DNA of 64,000 nt from Streptomyces justiciae (GCF_015163075.1 NZ_JADDXU010000035.1:1-64000), one strand, 5' to 3'. Counted from the stretch's first letter, positions 15,960-25,140 are shown. Notes: generated by a model not told the origin, from the letters alone. Numbers and translations are program-made.

Positions 15960-18896
15960 GTGGTGGAAGGAACCCTGCACAACGGCTGTCGGCTTCCGGC
16001 GCTGTCCGCGCCGCGCTTCGTCGGCCGGGACGGCGAGCTGGACGCACTCGGGTCAGCGCTCGACGGGGAGCCTGCCGTCGTCCTGATCGAGGGCGAGGCG
16101 GGCATCGGCAAGACCCGGTTGCTGCGTGAGTTCCTCGCGTCCGAGGCGCGGCGGGGGCGGCACGCCCTCGTGGGTGCCTGCCTGGAGCTGCGGGTGCCAT
16201 ACACGCTCGGCGCGGTGGTCGACGCGGTGCGCGAGGGCAGTGACGACATCGCGCGGTTGGAGCTGAGCGGGCTCGCGGGGGCGCTCAGGCCGCTGTTTCC
16301 CGAGTGGGCCGACGCACTGCCCGCGGCGCCGGAGCCGTTGGAGGACGCCACCGCCGCCCGGCACCGGCTGTTCCGGGCGTTCGTCGAGGTCCTTGACCGG
16401 CTCGACGTCGCGATCCTCGCCCTGGAGGACGTCCACTGGGCCGACGAGGCCACGCTCGAGTTCCTGCTGTTCCTGGTCTCGCGCCGGCCGCAACCCGTCG
16501 ATGTGGTTTTGACCTACCGGCGCGACGAAGTGCCCCCGTCGTCCCTGTTGCTGCGGCTGCCTTCGCGGCTGTCCCCCGATTCCCGTCCGGTCCGGCTGAC
16601 GCCGCGCCCGCTGGATGTCGAGCAGACGGCCTCGTTCGTCTCCTCGATGCTGGCCGGTGGGCACGTGTCGACCGAGTTCGCGGCCTTTGTGCACGCGCGC
16701 ACCGAGGGGGTGCCCCTGGCCGTGGAGGAGTCGGTGCGGCTGATGCACGACCGGGCGGATCTGATACGCCGGGACGGCGGTTGGGCACGCCGTCGGCTGG
16801 ACCGCATCGAGGTACCGCCGACCATCCGTGACGCCATGCTGGAGCGCGTCCAGCGGCTCGGCCCGGACACCCGTACCGTGCTGCACGCGGCGGCGGTGCT
16901 CTCCGGCCCGGCCGATCCCGCGACGCTGCTCGCGGTCACCGGTCTGTCTCCCGAGCGGTTCGCGGCGCAGTCGGTCGACGCGCTCGGCAGTGGCCTGCTG
17001 CGTGAGGAGAGCAGGTCCGGGCAGTGGTCGTTCCGGCACCCGCTGGCGAGCTATGCCGTGTACGACGCCATTCCGGCCGTGGACCGGCGTGCCCTGCATC
17101 TGCGGGCGGGCCGGGCGCTGGAGCGGTGGCCGGTGCCGCCCGTGGCGCAGTTGGCGCGGCACTTCCGGCTGGCGGGCGAGGTCGAGGCCGCCTGCCGGTA
17201 CACCGAGGAAGCGGCCGATCTGAGCACCCAGTCCGGGGACGTGGCCACCGCGGCGCTGCTGATCCACAGTCTGGTCGTCACCGTCGCTCTGCCCGCCGAG
17301 GTGTTGGTGCGTCTGGTGACGAAGATTCAGTTCCAGGCGTTGTCCGGCTCCGATCCGTATTCGGCGGTCGTCGAGGCGCTGCGTTCCGCTCTTGCCGGGC
17401 AGGGCCTCACGCCGGCGGCGGGGGCGTCGGTCCGTTTCCAGATCGGCCGGGTTCTGATGGGGGCGGGTGAGATCGAGGCGGGCCGCGAGGAGATCCTCGC
17501 CGCGATACCCCATCTGCCGCCGGGGTCGGCGGAGATGGCGCGTGCCCGCATCCTGCTGTCTCTGCCTCTGGGGAACGCCCGGCCGGTCGCGGAGCATCTG
17601 CGGTGGCTTCAGCAGGCGCCGCCGCTCGCGGGGTCGATGGCTTCCCTGGACCGGCTGCATCTGGCCGCGGATCGCGCTTTCGCGCTGCTGACGCTGGGTG
17701 AGGAGGCCGGGTGGGAGGCGGCGCGCGAGATCCCGGACGACGTCGTCGATCCGCGTGCGGCGTCCATCGTCACCGTGGGACATTCGAACGTCGGCGAAGA
17801 GGCGACGCGTTGGGGGCGGTACGCGGAGGCCAGGGCGCGGCTCGCCAAGGCCCAGGCGCTCGCCGAGCGCCATCAGCTGCTGCACTACCTGGACAGCATC
17901 GCCTCCTCACGGGCCCACCTGGACTGGTTCACCGGCGCCTGGTCGGGGCTGGCCGAGCGGACGGCGCGGCTCATCGACGACGACGGCGGGGTCCGGCTGA
18001 AGGATCGGTGTGAGGCGGCGCTGGTGGCGGGCCTGTTGCAGGCCGCAAAGGGAGATCGGGAGGCGGCCGGAAAGAGGCTGCGGTTCGCCGCCCGCGACGA
18101 CCAGCAGCGTATCGAGGCCACCGCCGCGCTGGCTCAACTGTGCCTGGACGACGGTGACATCGAGGAGGCGGTCCGACTGACCGATCGGCTCGCCCAGGTC
18201 GCCGTCGGCGGCGGATTGTGGTCACGTGCCGTGGAGTTCGCTCCCGTGCGCACCGCCGCCCTGGTCGCGGCCGGGCGGCTCGGCCCCGCCGCGGACGTGG
18301 TGGACGCCCTGCAAGGGGCCGTGGGCGAGCGGGACGCACCGGCTCCCCAGGCGTCCTTGGTCCTGTGCCGAGCGATGCTGGCGGAGGCCGACGGCCGGCC
18401 GGCGGACGCCGCCGCGCTGTATCAGCGTGCGGCCGCCGCGTGGGAGGCGCTGCCACGTCCCTACGACGCCTTGCTCGCCCGGGAGCGCTCCGCGCTGTGC
18501 CTGCTCGCCACCGGACAGGACGAGGAGGCGCTGCCGATGCTGTCGCAGGTCGCTCAGACGCTGTCGGAGCTCGGCGCCCGCAAGGACGTTGCCCGGATCG
18601 GCCGCTTCCTGGCCGGGCGGGGAGGGAACGCTCTCGCGGTGGCACGCGGCCGAGGGCGCCCCGGGTACGGTAATCAGCTTTCGCCGCGCGAGCTGGAGGT
18701 GGCGCAGCTGCTGGTTGAGGGGCTGACCAACCGTCAGATCGCGGACGCGCTGACGGTGTCGGCGCAGACCGTTGCCAGCCAAGTGCGATCGGCGATGCGC
18801 AAGTTGGACGTGACCTCGCGTACGGCACTTGCCGTCAGGGTCGTCGAGTCGGGTCTCGTCGGGGACCTGGACCGGCGGGCGCTGAAGGGCGAGTGA
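15960..18896 (+). CDS. LAL-family transcriptional regulator 2
   Basis: A 978-aa LAL regulator. It has FVGRDGELDAL, Walker A GEAGIGKT (45-52), Walker B VAILALEDVHWADEATLEFL, a TPR-like middle and a C-terminal HTH LSPRELEVAQLLVEGLTNRQIADALTVSAQTVASQV. The start is taken as GTG 15960, 8-9 bases after AAGGGGG; GTG 15954 is an alternative. It is separated from LAL 1 by 255 bp, so each may have its own promoter. The HTH differs from those of the other LAL proteins here (SAQTVASQV against SHRTIGAHL), so it should read a different site. Confidence 0.9.
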   Translation: MVEGTLHNGCRLPALSAPRFVGRDGELDALGSALDGEPAVVLIEGEAGIGKTRLLREFLASEARRGRHALVGACLELRVPYTLGAVVDAVREGSDDIARLELSGLAGALRPLFPEWADALPAAPEPLEDATAARHRLFRAFVEVLDRLDVAILALEDVHWADEATLEFLLFLVSRRPQPVDVVLTYRRDEVPPSSLLLRLPSRLSPDSRPVRLTPRPLDVEQTASFVSSMLAGGHVSTEFAAFVHARTEGVPLAVEESVRLMHDRADLIRRDGGWARRRLDRIEVPPTIRDAMLERVQRLGPDTRTVLHAAAVLSGPADPATLLAVTGLSPERFAAQSVDALGSGLLREESRSGQWSFRHPLASYAVYDAIPAVDRRALHLRAGRALERWPVPPVAQLARHFRLAGEVEAACRYTEEAADLSTQSGDVATAALLIHSLVVTVALPAEVLVRLVTKIQFQALSGSDPYSAVVEALRSALAGQGLTPAAGASVRFQIGRVLMGAGEIEAGREEILAAIPHLPPGSAEMARARILLSLPLGNARPVAEHLRWLQQAPPLAGSMASLDRLHLAADRAFALLTLGEEAGWEAAREIPDDVVDPRAASIVTVGHSNVGEEATRWGRYAEARARLAKAQALAERHQLLHYLDSIASSRAHLDWFTGAWSGLAERTARLIDDDGGVRLKDRCEAALVAGLLQAAKGDREAAGKRLRFAARDDQQRIEATAALAQLCLDDGDIEEAVRLTDRLAQVAVGGGLWSRAVEFAPVRTAALVAAGRLGPAADVVDALQGAVGERDAPAPQASLVLCRAMLAEADGRPADAAALYQRAAAAWEALPRPYDALLARERSALCLLATGQDEEALPMLSQVAQTLSELGARKDVARIGRFLAGRGGNALAVARGRGRPGYGNQLSPRELEVAQLLVEGLTNRQIADALTVSAQTVASQVRSAMRKLDVTSRTALAVRVVESGLVGDLDRRALKGE

Positions 18897-19005
18897 ATTC
18901 CGCCCGCCTCAGGAACGACGAAAAAAGGTCGAGGACCGAACGGGACGATTAAATCCCGCATCTGATCGATCGTGCCGCCCGCGGGTGTGATCGCACACTC
19001 TTGCC

Positions 19006-19173
19006 ATGCCATCCGCTCCATCACCGGCGCCGGACCCGCAGGACGACCGGTCCGCGTCGGACGTCCGTTCCCAGGACTTACCCGCGCCGGCCGGCGAGTC
19101 GCCCGACCCTCAGGACATCGCCGACATCCGCGAGGTCAGCGCCGACGAGGACGCCGAGTACGAACCGCTCTGA
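19006..19173 (+). CDS. Small acidic peptide with a TTA codon
   Basis: A 55-aa peptide beginning MPSAPSPAPDPQDD and ending EVSADEDAEYEPL, strongly acidic, without Cys or a signal peptide, and containing two PDPQD repeats. Codon 25 (19078-19080) is TTA, which in Streptomyces requires the bldA tRNA and marks developmentally or stress-controlled genes. It lies 51 bp upstream of a secreted subtilase in the same orientation, so it is probably co-transcribed. It could be a peptide substrate, a signal or a translational gate for the operon. No family was recognised and no strong ribosome-binding site is visible. Confidence 0.5.
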   Translation: MPSAPSPAPDPQDDRSASDVRSQDLPAPAGESPDPQDIADIREVSADEDAEYEPL

Positions 19174-19224
19174 CGTACAGGCCTGTTCACGTTCCACGTC
19201 AATGCTCTCAAGGGAGACTCATCG

Positions 19225-22200
19225 ATGAGGTCAAACGCAAGAAGGGGCATCAGCAGACGCTGGGGCGCGGTGACCGTCGGCCTGACCGTCCTCGGCATGC
19301 TCGTGCCGACGACGACGGCCGTCGCCACCGAGCCGCCGCGGCAGACACCGTCGTCCGATGCCGCGATAGCCGACGGCCCGAGCGCGGCCGACGACGAGCT
19401 GACGCGGTTCGTCGCCGCGGCAGGCGGGTCCGTGCCGGTCACCCTGGTCACCGGCGACACCCTGCGTGTCGGCGTCGACGACCACGGCACGCCGGTCGTC
19501 CGCGCGACCGACAGCGCGCCCCGGGCCGACGGCCTGCCGGTCGTGTTCCACACCCTCACCCGCCAGGGCAACGTGTACGTCGTGCCCGACGACGCCCTCG
19601 TCCTGGTCAGCCAGGGGCTGCTCGACTGGTCGCTTTTCGACCTGCGGGAGTTGGTGAGGCTCGCCGCGGCGGGCAGGTCCGGCAGCGTGCCGGTGCTCGT
19701 CACCTACACGGGCAGCACCGAGGCCGCCAAGAAACGCAAGGTCGACGGGGCGTCCGGCGGGCGGGCGCTGCCGAGCATCAACGGCCGCTCACTTAAGATC
19801 GCCGAGGGCGGTCGGTGGTGGCAGGGGGTGCGGGGCAAGAAGGCGGCCACACCGGCGCCCGCCCGTTCCGCCGGTTCCCTCGCCGGGGTGAAGAGGGTGT
19901 GGCTCAACGGCCTGTCCCACGTCGACCTCGAGCGGTCGGTGCCCCAGATCGGTGCGCCGGTCGCCTGGGAGCGCGGCTACGACGGCACCGGTGTGACCGT
20001 GGCGGTGCTGGACACCGGTATCGACGCCACCCACCCGGATGTGTCCGCGGCCGTCGTCGGCAAGGCCGACTTCACGGGTACGTCCGCGGAGGCGAGGGAC
20101 GGGCACGGGCACGGCACACATGTGGCCTCCACGGTCCTGGGCAGCGGCGCCGCGTCGAAGGGACTGCGCAAGGGGGTCGCACCCGGCGCCAAGTTGCTGG
20201 TGGGCAAGGTCTGCACCGACAACGGCGAGTGTCCCGACGACGCGATCATCGCGGGCATGGACTGGGCCGCCCACTCGGGCGCCAAGGTCGTCAACCTGAG
20301 CCTGGGCGGTGAGCCCACCGACGGCACCGACCCGACGAGCCAGGCGCTCAATGAACTCAGCCGCACCACGGGCACCCTGTTCGTGGTGGCCGCCGGCAAC
20401 CACAGCTTCGGCACCCAGAAGGTCACCTCCCCCGGGTCCGCCGACGAGGCGCTGACCGTGGCCGCTGTCGACAGCAACGACGAGATGGCCCTGTTCTCCA
20501 ACACCGGGCCGCGTTTCGGGGACGGCGCCGCCAAACCCGACATCTCGGGGCCGGGGGTCGACATCGTCGCGGCTCGCGCCGCGGGCACGACCATGGGTAC
20601 GCCGGTGGACCAGTACTACACCTCGTCCAGCGGCACCTCGATGGCCACACCTCATGTGGTGGGAGCCGCGGCCATCGTCGCCCAGCAGCACCCGGACATG
20701 AACGCCCAGCAGATCAAGGCACTGCTGATGGACACCGCCACCGACCTGGGGCACGACTTGTACGCCCAGGGCACGGGCCTGGTGAACCTGGAGACCGCCA
20801 CCAATCCGAAGGTGCTGCCGAAGGGCACCCTCAACTTCGGACGCCAGCCCTATCCGCAGTCGGCGCAGACCAAGAAGATCGTGTACACCAACCGCACCGA
20901 CCAGGCGGTCACGTTGCACCTGTCGCTGACGGCGACCTCCGGCGACGGCAAGCCGGCCAAGGCAGGGCTGTTCGCCCTCGGCACGGACCAGGTGGTCATC
21001 CCCGCGGGCGGTACCGCGGACGTACCGGTGACGGTCGACGGCAGCGTGCTCGAGGCCGACGACCCGCACGGGAGCTACACCGCGCTCATGACCGCCCATG
21101 ACGACTCGGGCGGGATCCGACTGAACTCCCGGATCCACGCCTTCATCGAGGCCCAGCGATTCCCGCTCACTTTGAAGATCATCGCTCCGGAGGGCGCGAC
21201 CGACGTCCGCTACGGCACGGTCGACTTCACGCCGGTCGACGACCAGGTGTACCTCCACTCGGGCCCGACCTACCTGCCCGGCTCGGACACCACGACCGCA
21301 CAGCTCTTCCGCGGCACCTACGCCGCGGACGTGGCGGTGAGCTGGCGCGACCAGGCCGGCGACCTTCAGCAGGCGGCCCCGATCGCGGCGCAGGTGAGTC
21401 TCACCAGGGCCACCACGGTCACGCTGGACCTGCGCAAGGCCAAGCCGCTGACCGTGCGGTACCCGGAGGCCACCGAGACGTACAGCATGACGGACGCCGT
21501 CAGCCGGGTGTCGCAGACCGGGGCGTGGTCGACCGGCACGTCGATCGCCTTCGACTACCGGGCCACCGAGCCGAACTGGTGGGTGCTGCCCACCGGCAAG
21601 GTGACCAAGGGCACCCTCACACACGACCTCTACCAGTCCGGTACGACGCCCGTGATCACCCTGCGCGCCACCGGCGGCGGCGCACCGGCCCGCCTCTTTG
21701 CCCGCTACGTGACCCCGGACACCGCGTTGTCCCAGACGCAGATGTGGCTCCGGGACACCGGTGACGGCGCCACACAGCAGGCCTCGATCAAGGTTCCCCG
21801 GCTCCCGGTGAAGGGGGAACTGCCGGTCGTCTACGCCGGTTCCGGGTCCGCCGCGGAACTCGCGGGCGTCGACGTACGGGGCAAGCTCGTCCTGCTGACG
21901 CCGACCGACATCTGCCAGGGCACCTGCGACTACACCAAGCTCCAGGGCGAGCGGGTGAGCGCGGCCGCTTCCGCGGGCGCGGTCGGTGTGCTCGTCGCGG
22001 CACCCGGCCTCACCTCGCTGGGCCGCTCCTCCGAGGCCGACCTGTGCCCCGACGGGCCGAAGAGCTGCCCGGCGATCCAGCCGTACGCGGCGCTGCCCGT
22101 CGTGAGCCTGCCGTATGCCCAGGCCCAGGCGCTGGTCGAGCGGATCAAGGCGCACGGCTCGAAGGTCCGCATCGGACTCGGCGGCACCAGCGTGCCGCGG

Positions 22201-22887
22201 GTGTACGCCGCCGCGTTCCATGAGGTCGGACAGTCCGGCGCGACCACCTTCCGGCTCGGGACGCAGGACCTCGACCGAGTCGACCTCGCCTTCCACTCGG
22301 CCCGCCCCGGAGACGTGCACCAACTGAGCTGGAACCAGATCGCGGCGGGCGTCCCGGCCTCCTCGCAGGTGAACCTGACTCACCCCGCCACACAGCGGAC
22401 GATGACCGTCTTCGTCAACCGGGCAAGGAACGCCATCAACCGGTTCACGGCCTCCTGGGCGGAGACCGGAGCGGGTCACCTCATCACCCACAACCGCACC
22501 GAGATCAACGACCTGGTCCTGACCGGCCGGGACGAGATCCACTGGAACGCGGGGCCGTCCGTGCCCGGCGCCATAGCGACGGTACGCACCGAGTCCGGCT
22601 TCTCCGTCCGGCAAGGGCCGTGCGCGGGCTGCCGACAGGGCGACAGCTTCTATCCCACCGTCTACCTGACGAGTGCCGCCGGCGGTCGCCAGGCCCTGAT
22701 CGGCATCCTCAACGACGAGACCATCACGCACGAGTTCATCGAACTGCCCTCCTGCAGCACCACTCCGTCGCCCACCATCCCGAACCTCGACTCCGTCTGC
22801 GACTTCCGGCTCAAGGACGCCTCCGGCAAGGAAATGGAGCGTCAGACGGTGCATCTGCCCGATCAGAACCTGGACCTGATCTTCTGA
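19225..22887 (+). CDS. Secreted S8 (subtilisin-family) serine peptidase with PA domain
   Basis: A 1220-aa extracellular protease. The signal peptide is residues 1-35 (RRWGAVTVGLTVLGMLV). A propeptide-like N-domain contains VTLVTGDTLRVGVDD. The catalytic domain is at about 240-530 with D263 (VAVLDTGIDATHPD), H296 (GHGTHVAS), oxyanion N392 (VAAGN) and S472 (SGTSMATP). A PA-type insert follows much later (~862-965, GKLVLLTP onwards) within a beta-rich C-terminal region. ATG 19225 follows AGGGAGA. It probably forms an operon with the acidic peptide upstream and the lipoprotein 32 bp downstream. Confidence 0.95.
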   Translation: MRSNARRGISRRWGAVTVGLTVLGMLVPTTTAVATEPPRQTPSSDAAIADGPSAADDELTRFVAAAGGSVPVTLVTGDTLRVGVDDHGTPVVRATDSAPRADGLPVVFHTLTRQGNVYVVPDDALVLVSQGLLDWSLFDLRELVRLAAAGRSGSVPVLVTYTGSTEAAKKRKVDGASGGRALPSINGRSLKIAEGGRWWQGVRGKKAATPAPARSAGSLAGVKRVWLNGLSHVDLERSVPQIGAPVAWERGYDGTGVTVAVLDTGIDATHPDVSAAVVGKADFTGTSAEARDGHGHGTHVASTVLGSGAASKGLRKGVAPGAKLLVGKVCTDNGECPDDAIIAGMDWAAHSGAKVVNLSLGGEPTDGTDPTSQALNELSRTTGTLFVVAAGNHSFGTQKVTSPGSADEALTVAAVDSNDEMALFSNTGPRFGDGAAKPDISGPGVDIVAARAAGTTMGTPVDQYYTSSSGTSMATPHVVGAAAIVAQQHPDMNAQQIKALLMDTATDLGHDLYAQGTGLVNLETATNPKVLPKGTLNFGRQPYPQSAQTKKIVYTNRTDQAVTLHLSLTATSGDGKPAKAGLFALGTDQVVIPAGGTADVPVTVDGSVLEADDPHGSYTALMTAHDDSGGIRLNSRIHAFIEAQRFPLTLKIIAPEGATDVRYGTVDFTPVDDQVYLHSGPTYLPGSDTTTAQLFRGTYAADVAVSWRDQAGDLQQAAPIAAQVSLTRATTVTLDLRKAKPLTVRYPEATETYSMTDAVSRVSQTGAWSTGTSIAFDYRATEPNWWVLPTGKVTKGTLTHDLYQSGTTPVITLRATGGGAPARLFARYVTPDTALSQTQMWLRDTGDGATQQASIKVPRLPVKGELPVVYAGSGSAAELAGVDVRGKLVLLTPTDICQGTCDYTKLQGERVSAAASAGAVGVLVAAPGLTSLGRSSEADLCPDGPKSCPAIQPYAALPVVSLPYAQAQALVERIKAHGSKVRIGLGGTSVPRVYAAAFHEVGQSGATTFRLGTQDLDRVDLAFHSARPGDVHQLSWNQIAAGVPASSQVNLTHPATQRTMTVFVNRARNAINRFTASWAETGAGHLITHNRTEINDLVLTGRDEIHWNAGPSVPGAIATVRTESGFSVRQGPCAGCRQGDSFYPTVYLTSAAGGRQALIGILNDETITHEFIELPSCSTTPSPTIPNLDSVCDFRLKDASGKEMERQTVHLPDQNLDLIF

Positions 22888-22919
22888 TGGCACTCGGCAC
22901 CGACAAGGAGACCACCACC

Positions 22920-23531
22920 ATGAAGTGCATCCGCGTGCCATCGCCGCGCCGCCGCAGAAGTGCCCTCGTGCTGCTCGCGGCAGCGGCCACCCTGCTGCTC
23001 TCCGGCTGCAAGGGCGGGGACCTCGTGTCGTACGAACTTCCCGAGAAGTCGGCCCCGTACACGTTCGAGACGGAGACCAACGGCGTCAAGACGGTGTGGC
23101 GGTACAGCTCCGCCAAGGCGACCAAGGACGACACCTCGACCCTGAGCCCGTGCATCGGCGAACTGGTCGGCAGCGACCAGGCGGCCTGCCGCCCCGAACC
23201 GCTGATCTTCCTGCGCTACGACTTCGGCCTGGCCCTGGACAACACGGTCAGGGCCGGGGAGGCCCACGAGGTCACCGTCGTCGGCTACTACCAGGAACGG
23301 CTGTCCGACCTCCCCGAGGTCACCTCCCTGAAAGCGGAGACCACGTTCGACGGGGGCAGCACCTGGCGTCCGGCCCCCAGCAAGGCGACCGGTGAGAACA
23401 CCTTCACCACGACCATCAGGAATCCGCGGCGGGACCAGGCCCCCGCGGGCGTCGGACTGAGGATCCGCGCAACGGACAGCCAGGGCAACACGGTCACGCA
23501 GACAATCCCCGTGGCGTACACGCTGCGCTGA
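22920..23531 (+). CDS. Lipoprotein homologous to subtilase C-terminal domains
   Basis: A 203-aa lipoprotein: Arg-rich signal peptide, hydrophobic core ALVLLAAAATLLL and lipobox LSGC with C30 as the modified residue. The mature domain (TVWRYSSAKA ... LIFLRYDFGLAL ... TTFDGGSTWRPA ... IRATDSQGNTVTQTI) is beta-sandwich-like. It is clearly related to the protease-tail remnant at 12198-12681. It follows the subtilase by 32 bp and is read in the same direction, so it looks like the protease's C-terminal domain split off as a separate membrane-anchored partner, perhaps to tether or inhibit the protease. Confidence 0.85.
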   Translation: MKCIRVPSPRRRRSALVLLAAAATLLLSGCKGGDLVSYELPEKSAPYTFETETNGVKTVWRYSSAKATKDDTSTLSPCIGELVGSDQAACRPEPLIFLRYDFGLALDNTVRAGEAHEVTVVGYYQERLSDLPEVTSLKAETTFDGGSTWRPAPSKATGENTFTTTIRNPRRDQAPAGVGLRIRATDSQGNTVTQTIPVAYTLR

Positions 23532-23553
23532 TCCGGCCTGCGCCTGTTCGGCG

Positions 23554-23584
23554 GGGTGGGGTGAGTCTCCGGCTCACCCCACCC
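23554..23584 (+). terminator. Strong hairpin terminator of the protease operon
   Basis: A perfect 12-bp stem (GGGTGGGGTGAG at 23554-23565, CTCACCCCACCC at 23573-23584) with a 7-base loop, starting 23 bases after the lipoprotein stop codon. Confidence 0.85.
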
Positions 23585-23602
23585 GGCACATACGGAGGGT
23601 TC

Positions 23603-23809
23603 TGCCACCCGCTGCGGAACCGCGGTCAGTGAGGCGAAAGCGACACCGTCCAGGACGGACGTCTCGATGCGGCCCTCGAAGACCGCGCCGGGCTCGGGAC
23701 GCACCGCGACTCCGACAAACGTGTCACAGACGACGTCGGCCCAGTAGCTGAGGGCGTCGGAGGCCGCGACCTCGGTGCTGGACCACTGCATGTGTGCGGG
23801 CTCGCTCAT
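23603..23809 (-). pseudogene. AraC-family regulator, N-terminal stub
   Basis: About 69 residues from an ATG at 23809 match the start of actinobacterial AraC regulators with an AraC-binding-like ligand domain (MQWSSTEVAASDALSYWADVVCDTF, then FEGRIETSVLDGVAFASL). The homology stops at about 23603, next to the protease-operon terminator. The frame then runs backwards through that hairpin into nonsense. The rest of the sensor domain and the whole HTH (~250 residues) are gone, so a deletion joined this stub to the protease locus. Confidence 0.7.
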
Positions 23810-23830
23810 ACGTCCATGATGCGGGGTGTG

Positions 23831-24202
23831 TCAGGGGGCCGGAACAGGCGCCGGGTCGATGCGGATCGTCGCGGCCCGGGCCTGCGGGCTCGCCACCAGG
23901 GCGTCGGCGACCGCGCCGTACTTGTCGCGGAAGGCGGCGTCGAGCCCGGTGGGCGGCTCGAGGCCGCCGGTCGTGAGCAGCACGTCGCGGCTGACGTCGC
24001 CCACCTGGACCGTTCCGTAGCCGTGTTCGCGTGCCGCCCGGTACCAGCGGGAGCGGACGCCGCGGTAGGCGCGGACGTACAGTTCGCCGTCGACGACGGC
24101 CATGCCGATCTCCACGCCGGGGCCGTCGGTGTCGCCTGCGGTCAGGACGAGGGAGTAGGTCTCGGAGAACAGGGACTGCTCTTCGGGTGTCCAGGAGGTC
24201 AT
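23831..24202 (-). CDS. DUF2255 family protein
   Basis: A 123-aa soluble protein (MTSWTPEEQSLFSETYSL start; VEIGMAVVDGELYVRAYRG; WYRAAREHGYGTVQVGD) of the DUF2255 type. This small beta-barrel fold resembles flavin-reductase/PPOX split barrels. Its ATG overlaps the stop of the upstream MmyB-type regulator by 4 bp (ATGA), so both are co-translated. In actinomycetes this regulator-DUF2255 pair commonly sits beside a divergent oxidoreductase or hydrolase. No substrate is known. Confidence 0.82.
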   Translation of the reverse strand: MTSWTPEEQSLFSETYSLVLTAGDTDGPGVEIGMAVVDGELYVRAYRGVRSRWYRAAREHGYGTVQVGDVSRDVLLTTGGLEPPTGLDAAFRDKYGAVADALVASPQARAATIRIDPAPVPAP

Positions 24203-25062
24203 CGGTTCACCTCGGTGTCGGCTGCCTCCGCCGTCCAGAAGCGGAGGATGCGCAGGGCGTCGTGGGAGGGGCTGCCGGGCTCGGCGGTCAGGACCACCAG
24301 GCGCTGGCCGGAGCCGTCGGACGCGGCCCAGGTGTCGCAGTCGAGGGTGAGGTCGCCGACCAGCGGGTGGCGGTAGCGCTTGATGCCGTAGGTGGCGCTG
24401 TTGACGCGGTGCTCGGCCCACCAGGTGCGGAAATCCGCGTCCTGGACGGACAGTTCACCGACCAGCCGGGCGAGCTCCGGGTCACCGGGGTCGGCCGCGG
24501 CCTCCAGGCGCAGGGCGGCCACGGCGTCGCGGGCGGTGTGCTCCCAGCCCCGGTCCATCGCCCGCATCGCCGGGTCGGTGAACAGCAGGCGCAGGTAGTT
24601 GCGCCGGCCGGCCGGTACGGCTGCGAAGTCGGTGTAGAGGGACGCTGCGGCCTCGTTCCAGGCCAGGATGTCGAGGCGTTTGCCGAGGACCAGGGCCGGG
24701 GTGTGGGTGAGTTGGTCCAGCAGGCGGCGCAGGGCGGGGCGCAGGCGTTGGGGTGCCCGGCGGCGGCGTGGTCGGTCGTCGGTGCGGCCGGCGAGCTCAT
24801 AGAGGTAGCTCTGCTGGTCGTCGTCGAGGCGCAGGGCGCGGGCGAGGGCGGCGAGCACGGGGGTGGAGGCGCGGACCCGGCCCTGTTCGAGGCGGGTGTA
24901 GTAGTCCACGCTGATCGCGGCGAGGGCGGCGACCTCCTCACGGCGCAGTCCGGTGACCCGGCGGGCGGAGTCCGTCGCCGGCAGGTCGCACTCCTGCGGG
25001 TCGAGCTGCGCCCGCCGGGCCCGTAGAAAGGCGCCGAGATGGGGGGCGGGTGTCGGTTTCAT
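24199..25062 (-). CDS. XRE-family regulator with MmyB-like ligand-binding domain
   Basis: A 287-aa regulator. The N-terminal XRE HTH (~residues 10-80) contains GLRREEVAALAAISVDYYTRLEQGR. The rest is the MmyB-like PAS-type ligand domain, with its marker phrases DILAWNEAAASLYTDF, RNYLRLLFTDPAMRAMDRGWEHTA and YGIKRYRHPLVGDLTLDCD. The family binds fatty-acid-like ligands and represses a divergent gene. The ATG at 25062 faces the hydrolase across 176 bp that hold a 30-bp inverted repeat, its likely operator. DUF2255 follows with a 4-bp overlap. Confidence 0.92.
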   Translation of the reverse strand: MKPTPAPHLGAFLRARRAQLDPQECDLPATDSARRVTGLRREEVAALAAISVDYYTRLEQGRVRASTPVLAALARALRLDDDQQSYLYELAGRTDDRPRRRRAPQRLRPALRRLLDQLTHTPALVLGKRLDILAWNEAAASLYTDFAAVPAGRRNYLRLLFTDPAMRAMDRGWEHTARDAVAALRLEAAADPGDPELARLVGELSVQDADFRTWWAEHRVNSATYGIKRYRHPLVGDLTLDCDTWAASDGSGQRLVVLTAEPGSPSHDALRILRFWTAEAADTEVNR

Positions 25063-25110
25063 GTGTCTCAGTGTGCTGCGGCCGCGGCCGGTGTGGCACA
25101 GGTGTGAGGG

Positions 25111-25140
25111 GGCAGGTTCTTTCCCAGGCAGAAACCTGCC
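25111..25140. promoter_or_regulatory. Inverted-repeat operator, MmyB regulator/hydrolase
   Basis: Arms GGCAGGTT (25111-25118) and AACCTGCC (25133-25140) are perfect over 8 bp with a 14-base centre. The site lies between the divergent regulator and hydrolase genes, so the XRE regulator is the natural candidate to bind it and control both directions. Confidence 0.6.

Noticed and set aside
19789-22941. 1050-aa minus-strand frame opposite the subtilase
   Set aside because: Codon-phase shadow of the subtilase; the plus strand has an intact catalytic triad and signal peptide.
12921-23531. LAL regulators taken as evidence of a secondary-metabolite cluster
   Set aside because: No polyketide, NRPS, terpene or RiPP maturation genes occur in the window; the nearest genes are a protease and lipoproteins.
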